Source of the DNA: Limnohabitans sp. Jir72
GTDB taxonomy: Bacteria > Pseudomonadota > Gammaproteobacteria > Burkholderiales > Burkholderiaceae_C
Assembly: GCF_003063575.1 (NCBI RefSeq)
Contig: NZ_NESC01000001.1
Span: 248,001-312,000 of the forward strand
Length of the DNA stretch: 64,000 nt
Direction of reading: 5' to 3'
The translations under genes and the position numbers were made by a program. Under the pieces are notes generated by a model. That model was not told the DNA's origin, ran no database searches, and saw only the letters and a program-made list of their open reading frames with translations. Of this stretch, positions 19,027-27,600 are shown piece after piece; positions within the stretch are counted from its first letter, which is position 1; every line of letters begins with the position of its first letter.

Positions 19027-19468
19027 GTAGGAGCCCACCCCTGTGGGCGATTGCATGCGTTGTGGGTATGCCAGAAATCGCCCACAGGGGTGGGCTCCTA
19101 CAAAGGCAAAGTCATCGCCCACAGGGGTGGGCTCCCACAAAGGCAAAGTCATCGCCCACGGGGTGGGCTCCCACAAAGGCAAAGTCATCGCCCACAGGGG
19201 TGGGCTCCCACAAAGGCAAAGTCATCGCCCACGGGGTGGGCTCCTACAAAGGCAAAGTCATCGCCCACAGGGGTGGGCTCCCACAAAGGCAAAGTCATCG
19301 CCCACGGGGTGGGCTCCCACAAAGGCAAAGTCATCGCCCACAGGGGTGGGCTCCCACAAAGGCAAAGTCATCGCCCACGGGGTGGGCTCCCACAAAGGCA
19401 AAGTCATCGCCCACAGGGGTGGGCTCCCACAAAGGCAAAGTCATCGCCCACGGTGGTGGGACTTACAC
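19027..19468. repeat. REP array F, head-to-tail reverse halves
   Basis: After one forward-reverse pair (19027 on) the array becomes about eleven copies of the reverse half in the same orientation. Each is ATCGCCCAC with GGGGTGGGCTCCCAC, joined by an identical 12-bp linker AAAGGCAAAGTC, giving a period of about 37 bp. AGGGGT and GGGGT versions alternate almost regularly. The last, degenerate copy reaches into the brnA stop codon at 19463-19465. The linkers are constant, so this is not a CRISPR array. Confidence 0.93.
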
Positions 19469-19813
19469 GGCACGAAGTTCTTCGCGCACGACTTGGCGAA
19501 TCAGGTGGCTCAATGAATCGGCCTCCAGGCTTTTGCGCAACGTTTCGTTGATCAGGGTTTGATAACCGCGACCACCCGCCTTGGCTTTAAACGCCTGCAA
19601 TACGGTGTCATCCACCATGATGGTGATGCGTGTTTTTCCTGAAACGATCGAAGGAACAACTTGCGGCAGCAGCTTCATCTTTTTGATTTGAGCCAACGTC
19701 AACTCTGGACTCTCATCGTCAGGTTTTTCGCGCAACGCTGCGGCATCCACTTTGTCCCAATCAATGATGGGAAGCTCTTGCGAAGGTTTGAGTGTCAAAT
19801 TTTTTTTGCTCAC
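19463..19813 (-). CDS. brnA: BrnA-type antitoxin
   Basis: This 116-residue protein begins MSKKNLTLKPSQELPIIDWD. The segment ELTLAQIKKMKLLPQVVPSI is followed by a ribbon-helix-helix-like region (KTRITIMVDDTVLQAFKAKA, then GGRGYQTLINETLRKSLE), typical of BrnA antitoxins, which dimerise, bind the operator and neutralise BrnT. It overlaps the BrnT gene by 53 bp in another frame, in the usual toxin-antitoxin order. A degenerate REP half provides its stop codon region, suggesting the original 3' end may have been altered by REP insertion (inference). Confidence 0.85.
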   Translation of the reverse strand: MSKKNLTLKPSQELPIIDWDKVDAAALREKPDDESPELTLAQIKKMKLLPQVVPSIVSGKTRITIMVDDTVLQAFKAKAGGRGYQTLINETLRKSLEADSLSHLIRQVVREELRAV

Positions 19814-20084
19814 GATGATTCGCCTTTCTGAAAGAAATGATGTGAACCGTTTGAGGGTCTGGGATGCAAAAAACCACCACCATTAATCGCCCACTCAAAA
19901 AATTCATACCTATAAAACGTTGCTCGGGATAAACCTTGCGTACATCCTCAATGACAACCATGTGCACATCAAACATCCCCCTGGCCGCCAGTAAGGGCAG
20001 ACCTCGATCACGTTCATTCGTCGCACTTTTGATGGCATTGCAAGTGAAGATCAGATCTTCATTTAAATGCATATTATCATGCAT
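19761..20084 (-). CDS. brnT: BrnT-type ribonuclease toxin
   Basis: This protein of about 107 residues has the BrnT core: NERDRGLPLLAARGMF near 25-40, VIEDVRKVYPEQRFIGM, GRLMVVVFCIPDPQTVHIIS and RKANHREQKKFD at the end. BrnT is a RelE-fold toxin that cleaves RNA and is neutralised by BrnA. The start is uncertain: ATG at 20084 has GGAAG upstream, and an ATG four codons later (20072) is equally possible. Longer in-frame forms read into the REP repeat and are unlikely. The 5' side (20085-20130) is AT-rich and probably carries the promoter. Confidence 0.83.
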   Translation of the reverse strand: MHDNMHLNEDLIFTCNAIKSATNERDRGLPLLAARGMFDVHMVVIEDVRKVYPEQRFIGMNFLSGRLMVVVFCIPDPQTVHIISFRKANHREQKKFDTQTFARASHH

Positions 20085-20154
20085 ATAAATTATCTTCCAT
20101 TTCAAAATATTTTTTGGGATTAATTCGACAAACCAATGACCCATGGGTGTTTTG

Positions 20155-20227
20155 TAGGAGCCCACCCCTGTGGGCGATTTCGGGCATACCTCCAACGCAG
20201 GCAATCGCCCACGGGGTGGGCTCCTAC
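20155..20227. repeat. REP pair G
   Basis: One forward-reverse REP pair with the GGGCATACCTCCAACGCAGG linker lies upstream of brnT and next to the terminator at 20232. The right half together with the following terminator and adhesin-tail sequence is repeated at 21565-21824. Confidence 0.92.
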
Positions 20228-20231
20228 AAAG

Positions 20232-20267
20232 AAAAAAACCCACATCCTTGTGAGATGTGGGTTTTTT
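20232..20267 (-). terminator. Stem-loop terminator after the displaced adhesin tail
   Basis: AACCCACATC pairs with GATGTGGGTT around CTTGTGA, flanked by A7 and T6. It is a duplicate of the terminator that follows the adhesin gene at 21594-21629. Confidence 0.8.
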
Positions 20268-20300
20268 GAAAGCTTCAGGCTTGAAGGCCTTGGCTTGGGT

Positions 20301-20462
20301 TTAGCTGTGCTGTGTCATCAGCATGTGCTGGTCGATCAGCAGTTGGGCTGATGCGTCGTTGGTGGCGTTGTAGACCGCGTAGCTGTGGCCGTTGTCGGTC
20401 ACTGTCGTGCCCGTGTTGGTCCAGTGGGCGGTGTCCAGGTCCACCGTGTCGTTGGCGTCGCC
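20301..20462 (-). pseudogene. Displaced 3' end of an adhesin gene (about 53 codons)
   Basis: The sequence 20205-20462 repeats 21565-21824, including a REP half, the terminator and the last codons of the giant adhesin. It encodes a tail ending AQLLIDQHMLMTQHS with a stop at 20301. It has no start codon or promoter. It differs from the live gene in a short patch (YNATNDAS against YNSATDTS) while the flanks are almost identical, which suggests origin from a paralogous or allelic adhesin gene. It is most simply a non-functional fragment left by duplication or gene conversion. Confidence 0.85.
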
Positions 20463-20511
20463 CTCAAAACGAAACTCGCGCTCTTATGAGGCACCGGTGC
20501 GGATGATTGTT

Positions 20512-20667
20512 GTAGGAGCCCACCCCTGTGGGCGATTTCACGCATACCGCCAATTCATGCAATCGCCCACGGGGTGGGCTCCCACGGTTTTTTGTAGGAG
20601 CCCACCCCTGTGGGCGAATTCGGGCATACCTCCAATTCATGCAATCGCCCACGGGGTGGGCTCCTAC
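20512..20667. repeat. REP cluster H, two inverted pairs
   Basis: Two forward-reverse pairs (forward halves at 20512 and 20593) lie between the two displaced adhesin tails. One forward half has GTGGGCGAATTCG in place of GTGGGCGATTTCG. Confidence 0.92.
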
Positions 20668-20670
20668 GAA

Positions 20671-20703
20671 GAAAAAGCCCACACCCTTGTGGGGTGTGGG
20701 CTC
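20671..20703 (-). terminator. Stem-loop terminator after the second adhesin-tail relic
   Basis: AAAGCCCACACC pairs with GGTGTGGGCT around a CTTGTG-type loop. It has the A-rich side (GAAGAAAAAG) but a poor T run on the other side. It lies 26 bp beyond the stop of the tail fragment at 20729. Confidence 0.65.
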
Positions 20704-20728
20704 TGTCGCGGGTAGCGGCGGGGTCGTG

Positions 20729-20791
20729 TTACGACATCGTCGCTTGCTGCATGTGCTGCTGGTCGATCAGGGCTTGCAGGGTGGCGTCGGC
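20729..20791 (-). pseudogene. Second, more diverged adhesin-type C-terminal tail relic
   Basis: About 20 codons read ADATLQALIDQQHMQQATMS followed by a stop, resembling the giant adhesin's final residues (SAQLLIDQHMLMTQHS) but from a different family member. Upstream, in another frame, 20795-20865 reads like a short protein fragment (ELFALDTVAMATKMGLDVEM), which I do not recognise, and then the duplicated antitoxin block starts at 20866. No start codon or promoter is visible. I interpret the stretch as a remnant. Confidence 0.6.
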
Positions 20792-20910
20792 TCTGTGATG
20801 TGCATCTCCACATCGAGACCCATTTTTGTGGCCATCGCCACTGTGTCCAACGCAAACAGTTCTATCTTTCCACGGAACAAATCTGACACACGTGGTTGCG
20901 TCACACTCAA

Positions 20911-21201
20911 TCAAGCGTGTAGTGAACGCATGGCCAGTTCCGGGGACGTCGACACAATTTTCAATAATGCCGCTGCGGGACCGGTTGGGTTACGGCGGTG
21001 TTGTTCCCAATTTTGAAGCGTCTTCACGCTCACACGCATCATCTGCGCGAACTCGGACTGCGACAAACCCACTTGCTCGCGAAGCAGACGCACATCAGGA
21101 TTATCGATCTCAAAGCGTCGTGAAGCCTGGGCATTCCCCTTGGAAATCGCTTTGGCCTCTTTCAAACTTTGTACCAAATCATCGAACAATGCTTTTTCCA
21201 T
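20911..21201 (-). CDS. HigA-like XRE antitoxin
   Basis: This 96-residue protein has a helix-turn-helix at about 40-65 (LREQVGLSQSEFAQMMRVSV, then KTLQNWEQ) and matches antitoxins of RelE/HigB-type toxins in which the toxin gene comes first. The ATG at 21201 lies 8 bp after AAGGAG; a GTG at 21207 would overlap the toxin stop by 4 bp (GTGA) and is an alternative. It is paired with the RelE-like gene at 21204-21515, so this is the complete module, while the copy at 17.6 kb is an orphan. HigA-type antitoxins repress their own promoter; an inverted repeat at 21530-21544 is a candidate operator. Confidence 0.85.
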   Translation of the reverse strand: MEKALFDDLVQSLKEAKAISKGNAQASRRFEIDNPDVRLLREQVGLSQSEFAQMMRVSVKTLQNWEQHRRNPTGPAAALLKIVSTSPELAMRSLHA

Positions 21202-21203
21202 TT

Positions 21204-21515
21204 TCACAACTCCTTCACCAAGTCATATAAAAGCGCCACCTCTTTATCGGTCAGCGTGTCCTTGGCTGACTTCGGGTAAGCCAACAACAAATAAATCTGA
21301 AACTCATCTTTGAGCCAGTAATAAATCACCCGGACCCCCGCACTTTTGCCACGCCCTTGCACTGCATAGCGCAATTTGCGAATCCCTCCGCCGCCTCGGA
21401 TCAGATCGCCAAGAGCCGGATTTTCAACCAATGCCATCTGCATTTGCGCATAAGAATCATCCGACAACAACACGGTGATCGTGCGTGTAAAAGTGGGAGT
21501 TTCGATGAATTCCAC
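21204..21515 (-). CDS. RelE/HigB-like toxin
   Basis: This 103-residue protein reads VEFIETPTFTRTITVLLSDD at the N-terminus, GDLIRGGGGIRKLRYAVQGR in the middle and VRVIYYWLKDEFQIYLLLAY before the end, the RelE-superfamily pattern with a conserved basic GxRKLR and VIYYW strand. These toxins cleave mRNA on the ribosome. I choose the GTG at 21515, with GGAG 5 bp upstream and the normal family N-terminus. An in-frame ATG at 21548 would translate through the inverted repeat and lacks family similarity. The HigA-like antitoxin follows directly. The cluster lies just beyond the giant adhesin's 3' end. Confidence 0.87.
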   Translation of the reverse strand: MEFIETPTFTRTITVLLSDDSYAQMQMALVENPALGDLIRGGGGIRKLRYAVQGRGKSAGVRVIYYWLKDEFQIYLLLAYPKSAKDTLTDKEVALLYDLVKEL

Positions 21516-21529
21516 ACGACTCCATTCTA

Positions 21530-21544
21530 TACGCCATTGGCGTA
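21530..21544. promoter_or_regulatory. Inverted repeat upstream of the HigBA-like operon
   Basis: TACGCCA-T-TGGCGTA is a perfect 7+1+7 inverted repeat 15 bp upstream of the toxin GTG. Near-identical arms occur upstream of the adhesin (46128-46143) and the OmpA-domain gene (48051-48066). It is probably an operator, but the binding protein is unknown. Confidence 0.6.
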
Positions 21545-21564
21545 TCAATTTTATTTAAAAACCA

Positions 21565-21589
21565 ATCGCCCACAGGGGTGGGCTCCTAC
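21565..21589. repeat. Single REP half I
   Basis: One reverse REP half (ATCGCCCACAGGGGTGGG with CTCCTAC) lies between the HigBA-like operon and the adhesin terminator. It is the left end of the block duplicated at 20205-20462. Confidence 0.88.
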
Positions 21590-21593
21590 AAAG

Positions 21594-21629
21594 AAAAAAA
21601 CCCACATCCTTGTGAGATGTGGGTTTTTT
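21594..21629 (-). terminator. Terminator of the giant adhesin gene
   Basis: AACCCACATC pairs with GATGTGGGTT around CTTGTGA, flanked by A7 and T6, 34 bp past the adhesin stop. On the minus strand it is a strong intrinsic terminator. It belongs to the same stem-loop family as the toxin-antitoxin terminators. Confidence 0.83.
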
Positions 21630-21662
21630 GAAAGCTTCAGGCTTGAAGGCCTTGGCTTGGGT

Positions 21663-24600
21663 TTAGCTGTGCTGTGTCATGAGCATGTGCTGGTCGATCA
21701 GCAGTTGGGCTGATGTGTCAGTGGCCGAGTTGTAGACCGCGTAGCTGTGGCCGTTGTCGGTCACTGTCGTGCCCGTGTTGGTCCAGTGGGCGGTGTCCAG
21801 GTCCACCGTGTCGTTGGCGTCGCCGGTCAGGGTCAGCTGGTGCATGCCGTTGGTGGTGGGCAGGCTCAGCACATCGGACAAGTTCAGCTTCAAGGTGTTG
21901 GCACCTGTGCCGGTCAAGTCCACGGCGGTTGCATTGCTGTGCGCTGCCAACACGCCCGACAAATCGAGGCTCATGCCGCTGCCCAAGAAGTCCACCATAT
22001 TGGGGGCCACCGGGTTCACCGCCACTTGCTCGTTGGGGCTTGCGGGCAACAGCCAGGCATCGACCACTTCATGCTTGACGCCATCTGTCGTGGTGAACGA
22101 CGAGAAGCCGCGCAAGTAGTTGCCGTTTTGCGCCACCATGGCGTCGTCGGCTGCCAAGTTGATGTCGACAATGCCCACATCGGCCATGGTGCTCAGCTCG
22201 CCAGCGTCGGTCACGCCGTCGCCATTGGCATCCACCCACACACGCAGCTGGCTGAACACCGCGTCAGCGGCATCGATCTTGCCGTCTGCATTGGTGTCGT
22301 GCTGCGCCAAGGCTTGCCAACCATCGGCGGCTTTGCTGCCATTGGCCAGCTGGGTGCCAGAGCCGAGCAACTCGGTGCCGCTGTTGATCTGACCGTCGCC
22401 GTTCAGATCGATGGCCAGCAAACCATCGTGACGGTCCACCCAAGATGTGACCTGCTTGTGACCTGTGCCAGCCAAGTCGAACACCACGCCAGCGCTGGTG
22501 TCCACGGTGTGAACCCCATCGCCATTCAAGTCCAAGACCAAGGGGCTCGTGTAAGCCGCACCAGTTGTGCTGGTCAAGTTGTACATTTGCGGCAACGTCT
22601 TGGACACGCCGTTGTAAACCAGCACCGCCGAGTAAGAGCCAATCTGGGCAGAAGTGATTGTCCATTGCCCGCCACTCGAGTTCGTGGACGGGCTCAAGTA
22701 AGCAGCGTAATTACCAGAATCTCCAGCAGTGATCGTGTGCGAACTCACAACCGTGCTACCGACATAGACGGTCACAACCCCGCCCACAAACAAGGGGTTG
22801 TAATAAGCATACACATGCACAAGGTCAAACACACCATTGGTCATACCAGCGTAGCCAACGGCTACACCGTCGGCCGCGCGCGTTGCACCATTCAACGACG
22901 TGTCCAGACTGAACGACACCTGCCCTGCCCCGCCATTGTTGCCAGCCACATCGGTGTAGCTGTTGGCGGCAACGCTGAACAGATTGCTCGCATTGGTGAC
23001 ACCCGGTGTCGGGGTGTAGGTCGCCGTCCACACCTTGTTGTCAGAGGTGGTCACGTTGGACAGCGTGCCATTGGCCACCGTCACGTCGGCGTTGCTGAAC
23101 CCAGCCACCGCCTCCGAGAAAGTGAAGGTCACTGGCGTGGCACCGTTAACTGTCGTGGTGCCTGATGGCAAGCTCACCGCCACCGTAGGCGCCAACATGT
23201 CCACCGTGGTGGGCGTGGCGTACTTGGTCACCAGGGTCGAGCCGTCAATGCCCGTCTCGCGCACCTGCACCGTGTTGGCCGCATACTTGGCCGCTGGCAA
23301 GGTGAAGCTGGTGCCCGAGCCGGTTTGCCAAGTGACACCCGAATCGGTGGAGTACGACCAAGCATCACCCGCATGCGACAAAGCCACATTCATCAAACCA
23401 TTGTTGGTGATCGAATCGCTGGTGCTGGTGCCCGTATCGCTGGCCAAAGCCAAGGTCGCAGCCGACAAATGGAAGCCCGACAAAGTGACCGCATTGCCGC
23501 TGTAAGGCGTGCTGCCGCCATGCAAGGCACCGGACACGTCCACGGTGGCGCCCGAGGCGGGGGCCACGGCAGCCGAGTCGTCGACCAGGCGGGCGGTCAG
23601 GTCTTGCTTGTTGACCAGCGAGGTGTTGGTGGCCGAGGGCACAAAGCGGATCAAGTCGGTCTTGGCCAGGAACACCGAAGTGCTGTCGGACAAGCCACCG
23701 GCCAGGGGAGTCCAAGTGGTGCCGCCGTTGCTGGAGTACTGGTACTGACCCAAGCTGGTGACGTTGGCCGCCGTGCCCGCCGAGGTGATGACCACGCCAC
23801 GCATGGTGTCGAAATCGGCGTCGGTGTAAGTGCCGCCGAAAAGGGCTTCGACGGATTGGGCGGGAGTGGCCGTAGACACTGGAACCGAGACTTTGGCAAA
23901 AATGCCGTTAGGTGCGCCGCTGATGTAATCGTCCATTACGGCGATGCTGCTGATACCCTCCGGAATGGTCGATGCATCAATGGTCAAAGTGCCATTGATA
24001 TTTGGAGCAGTAGTACCAGAAAGACCAACACAGTTAATCAGTGAACCTGCTGCATCAAATACCGGTGTCACAGAAATATCTGCCATTGAGGATGGCCATA
24101 CCTGATCTCTGCCGAGCAAGGTTTTGAAATTGGCTGCGGTTAATTTGTATTGCGTTCCATTGATAAAAACCCGCAAGATTTCATTGTCGTTAGCTAAAGT
24201 CGTTGGATTCAGCATTGCAAAGTCAACCTGAACGCTGGCAACAGGCTGTGCGAAGCTGATGGTTGCCGTCTCGTCAACGTTTGCATCACCCAAGCGGAAA
24301 CCACCTGAGGCTGGGACGTACTCCAATGTACTGCCAGTCAGTACGCCAGTATTACCGCTCACGGTTGCAGTGTTGGTGCCAAAGGTGAATGGGCCATTGC
24401 CTGTGAACGCAGAGAAACTGGTCAGAGGAACAACCGCCGCCCCCAACAAATCCCCATAAACCACCCCATCCGCATCCGAAGACACGGGTGCGCGGTTGAG
24501 CAGGTTGATGGTCACGGTGTCGCCCGTGCCGCCGCTGTTGCCGCCGCTGAAGGCGGTGGAGCCGCCGTTGACGCTGGCGTTGACCGTGCTGCCGGTGGAG

Positions 24601-27600
24601 GCCGCTGTCAGCGTGCCCGTGCCGGTCAGGCCCGAGTTGTCCACCAAACGCACCGTCAGGTTTTGCGGGTTGATGACGTCCACGCCGCTGGCACCGGCAA
24701 AGCGGATCAGCGCGGATTTGTCGGCGTAGACCGCTGTGGTGTCGGTCAAGCCGCCGGCCACGGCGGTCCAGGTGGTGCCGCCGTCTTTGGACAGTTCGTA
24801 GTGACCCAAGGTGCCGTTGGTGGTGTTGGCCTCAGCAGCTGTGCCCGCTGCGGTGATGGCCACACCCTTGAAGGTGCCGTTGGCCGTGGCTGAGGCGTTG
24901 CTGTCGGTGAAGGTGGCTGCAAACAGGCTGTCGATGGTGACGGCTTGGCTGTAGGCCAGTTTGGGGGTTGTCGATGCCGCTTTGTTGTAAACCGTGTAGT
25001 TGTTGTCCACAAACAAGGTGGCACCGTTGAGCGTGTAGGCCTTGTAGGTGTGACCTGCCAAGAAGTTGTATGCACTGCCATAAACCGCGGTCAGGCTTTC
25101 AGCGGTTTGAGCGGCGCCCACGTTCCAAAGCGGCAGATGAACCAGGTTGAGCGCTTCTGTGGCGGCCAGGTCGCTGCTGACCACCAGCATCTTGGACTCA
25201 TCGGCCATGGTGCCAGCCACATCGGTGGCCCCGGACAGGGACACCACTGCAGCGTAGTCCAGCGTGAGGGTGCTGCCGTTGCCGCCCACACCGCTCATGT
25301 CGATGCTGCTGAAGTTGTGCACGCGGGCACGCACAGCGGCGTCGGTCAAGTCCAACACCGTGGCAGGTGCAGCCGAGACGGCCGACAGCTGTAAAAAGTT
25401 CACCCCGCTGCCGCCGTCCACGGTCATCACGCCCGCGTTGTTGTTGTTGAAGATGACGGTGTCGTTGCCTGCACCGGCGTAGACCTTGTCGGTGCCGGTG
25501 GCGGCGGTGGTGGCGGCGGTGGCGATGTTGAAGGTTTCAGCGGCGTCGGTGCCGGTGAGCACGTCGGCGGCGGTGGTGCCGACAAAATTTGTAGTCTGAT
25601 AGCTGCTGGCGATTTGCTCTACAGACAGCGAGTCAACGACAATGGCCCCCTCTGACACCGTTCCACCCAGATTCGAGCTATCCAAGCTGACGACTGCGGT
25701 ACTGCCCGTGGCTGTAAAGGTATAAAACACTTTTTGCCAACCATCAGTTAAACCGGCGCTGCTGGTAAATGTTTTCGAAACACCATTGATGGTCATATTC
25801 AATCCACCACCCTGCCGGGTCGTTCCATCTTGAAATTTCATGGTGATTTGCTGCCACTCCACGCCATAAACATAAGTTTGGCCTGCAGTCAACCCGGTCA
25901 ATGTGCGAGTTATACCTTCCAGATATCCGCCACCGGTCGCTATCAGCATTTCTGCGTATGTCCCTCCATTGGTTGAAATACCATTCAAATTACTCTGTGT
26001 ATAGGTACCCGCATTGTTGTAATTGGTTCCCCATGTTGTGTTGACGTAATCGTTCAAGTCTGGTGTACCAATATGCACCGTCCAACCATCTGGCGCTTTA
26101 CCTTGGCCGTCTGCACCTGTCGTTGTGCCATCAATCACGGCTGTAATAGCTGTAGTGACCGGCGCATATGCCTGCGTCGCAGAGTTACCCAGCCCATTCA
26201 CACCGGCTGCATTGGTGTAGCTGCCGTCAGCCAAGCTGATGGCGGTTGCACCTGCGCCGGTAGCAGGCGCACTCGCCTTCACCGTCCAGGTGGTCGCGTC
26301 CACTTGCGTGAGCGAGCCTGCCACCAAAGTGCCGTTGGTCACGGTCACGTCGCCTTCAGTCAAGGTGCTGGCCTTGATGGCTTCGCTGAACTTGAGGGTG
26401 TAGGTGACTTGCGTGCCGTTGGTCACGCTGGCGGCGCTTTGGTCGTCGGTGATGGTCACCTCGGGCGCGGTGGCCGTGGCCGCAAACACGTTGCTCACCA
26501 CAGTCGGGTTGGCCACGGGGGCGGCGTTGAGTTCGGCGGTGCTGTGCAGGGTGACGGTGTCGCCGCTGTACGGGGTGCTGCCGCCGTTGTGGTCCACGGT
26601 GTCGACAAGGTCGGCGTCGGAAACGTCGATCACTTGGCCGCTGGTGGGGGCCACGCTGGCCGAGTTGTCAACCAGTCGAGCCACCAAGTCGGGCTTGGCG
26701 AGTGTGCTGGTGTTGGTGCTGGAGGCGACGAAGCGCACCAGGTCGGTCTTGGCCAGGAAGACGGCTTTGGTGTCGTCCAGGTCTGCGGCCAGGGTGGTCC
26801 AGGTGGTGCCGTTGTCTTTGGAGTACTGGTAGGTGCCCAAAGCGCTGGCGTTGGCCGTGGTGCCCGCCGAGGTGATGGTGACACCTCGGAAGGTGTTCAA
26901 CGCGGCGTTGGTGTCGACGTCGGTGAAGGTGGGGCCGAAGAGTTGGTCGACGGTTTTGGAGGCGGTGATGGCGGGGCCACTGGATACACCCGTCGAGACG
27001 GTTGCATATATTCCGTATGGCGTACCAGAAATCACGTCATTGGTCACAGTGACGCTGTTGATGACCCCGCCGGGAATGTCCTTGGCGTAAATGGTGATGG
27101 TGCCATCAATGGCGGTTGGGTTAGATATCCCTGCAATCAATTGAGTACCTGGAGGACCTCCCGCTGAAAATCCGTCGGCAGAAATCACGGGCGTGACGAC
27201 AGTGGTTTTATCTCTATAGTTGACAAACGCCAAATCAGCTTTGCGCAGATCAAAGGCTTGGCCATTGATGTTGATGCGGATCACCTCTGTGGCACCATAT
27301 GTCGTGTCATTGTCCAGACTATTAAAGGTGATTTTCACCATGGAGGGACTGGATGTGACCGCGTACGTTGCACTTGCGTCTAGCTGAGCTGAGGGTCCTC
27401 CGGGTACCGACAAACCAACTTGATCACCTGAACTGAAGGAGCCCGAAGGAGGTGTAAGCGTGGTGTATGTCACTGAAGAGGCCGCCACCGCCCCCAACAA
27501 ATCCGTCGTGATCACGTCGTTGACGTTCACGTCGCCGTTGGCCACGGGGGCGTGGTTGACGTTGGCCACCACGATGTCCACGGTGTCTTGGTCGGTCAGT

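Noticed and set aside
19077..19468. Regularly spaced palindromic repeats that resemble a CRISPR array
   Set aside because: The spacers are the same 12-bp linker each time, the repeats are REP halves found all over the window, and there are no cas genes.
20795..20865. Short coding-like fragment ELFALDTVAMATKMGLDVEM
   Set aside because: It looks like real protein sequence but is under 25 codons, has no start or stop context and matches no family I know. It is mentioned in the tail-relic entry rather than called as a gene.
14026..21629. Integron cassette array with attC sites
   Set aside because: Small genes separated by hairpins suggested this, but the hairpins lack the RYYYAAC/GTTRRRY ends of attC, the genes lie on one strand with their own promoters, and no integron integrase is present in the window.
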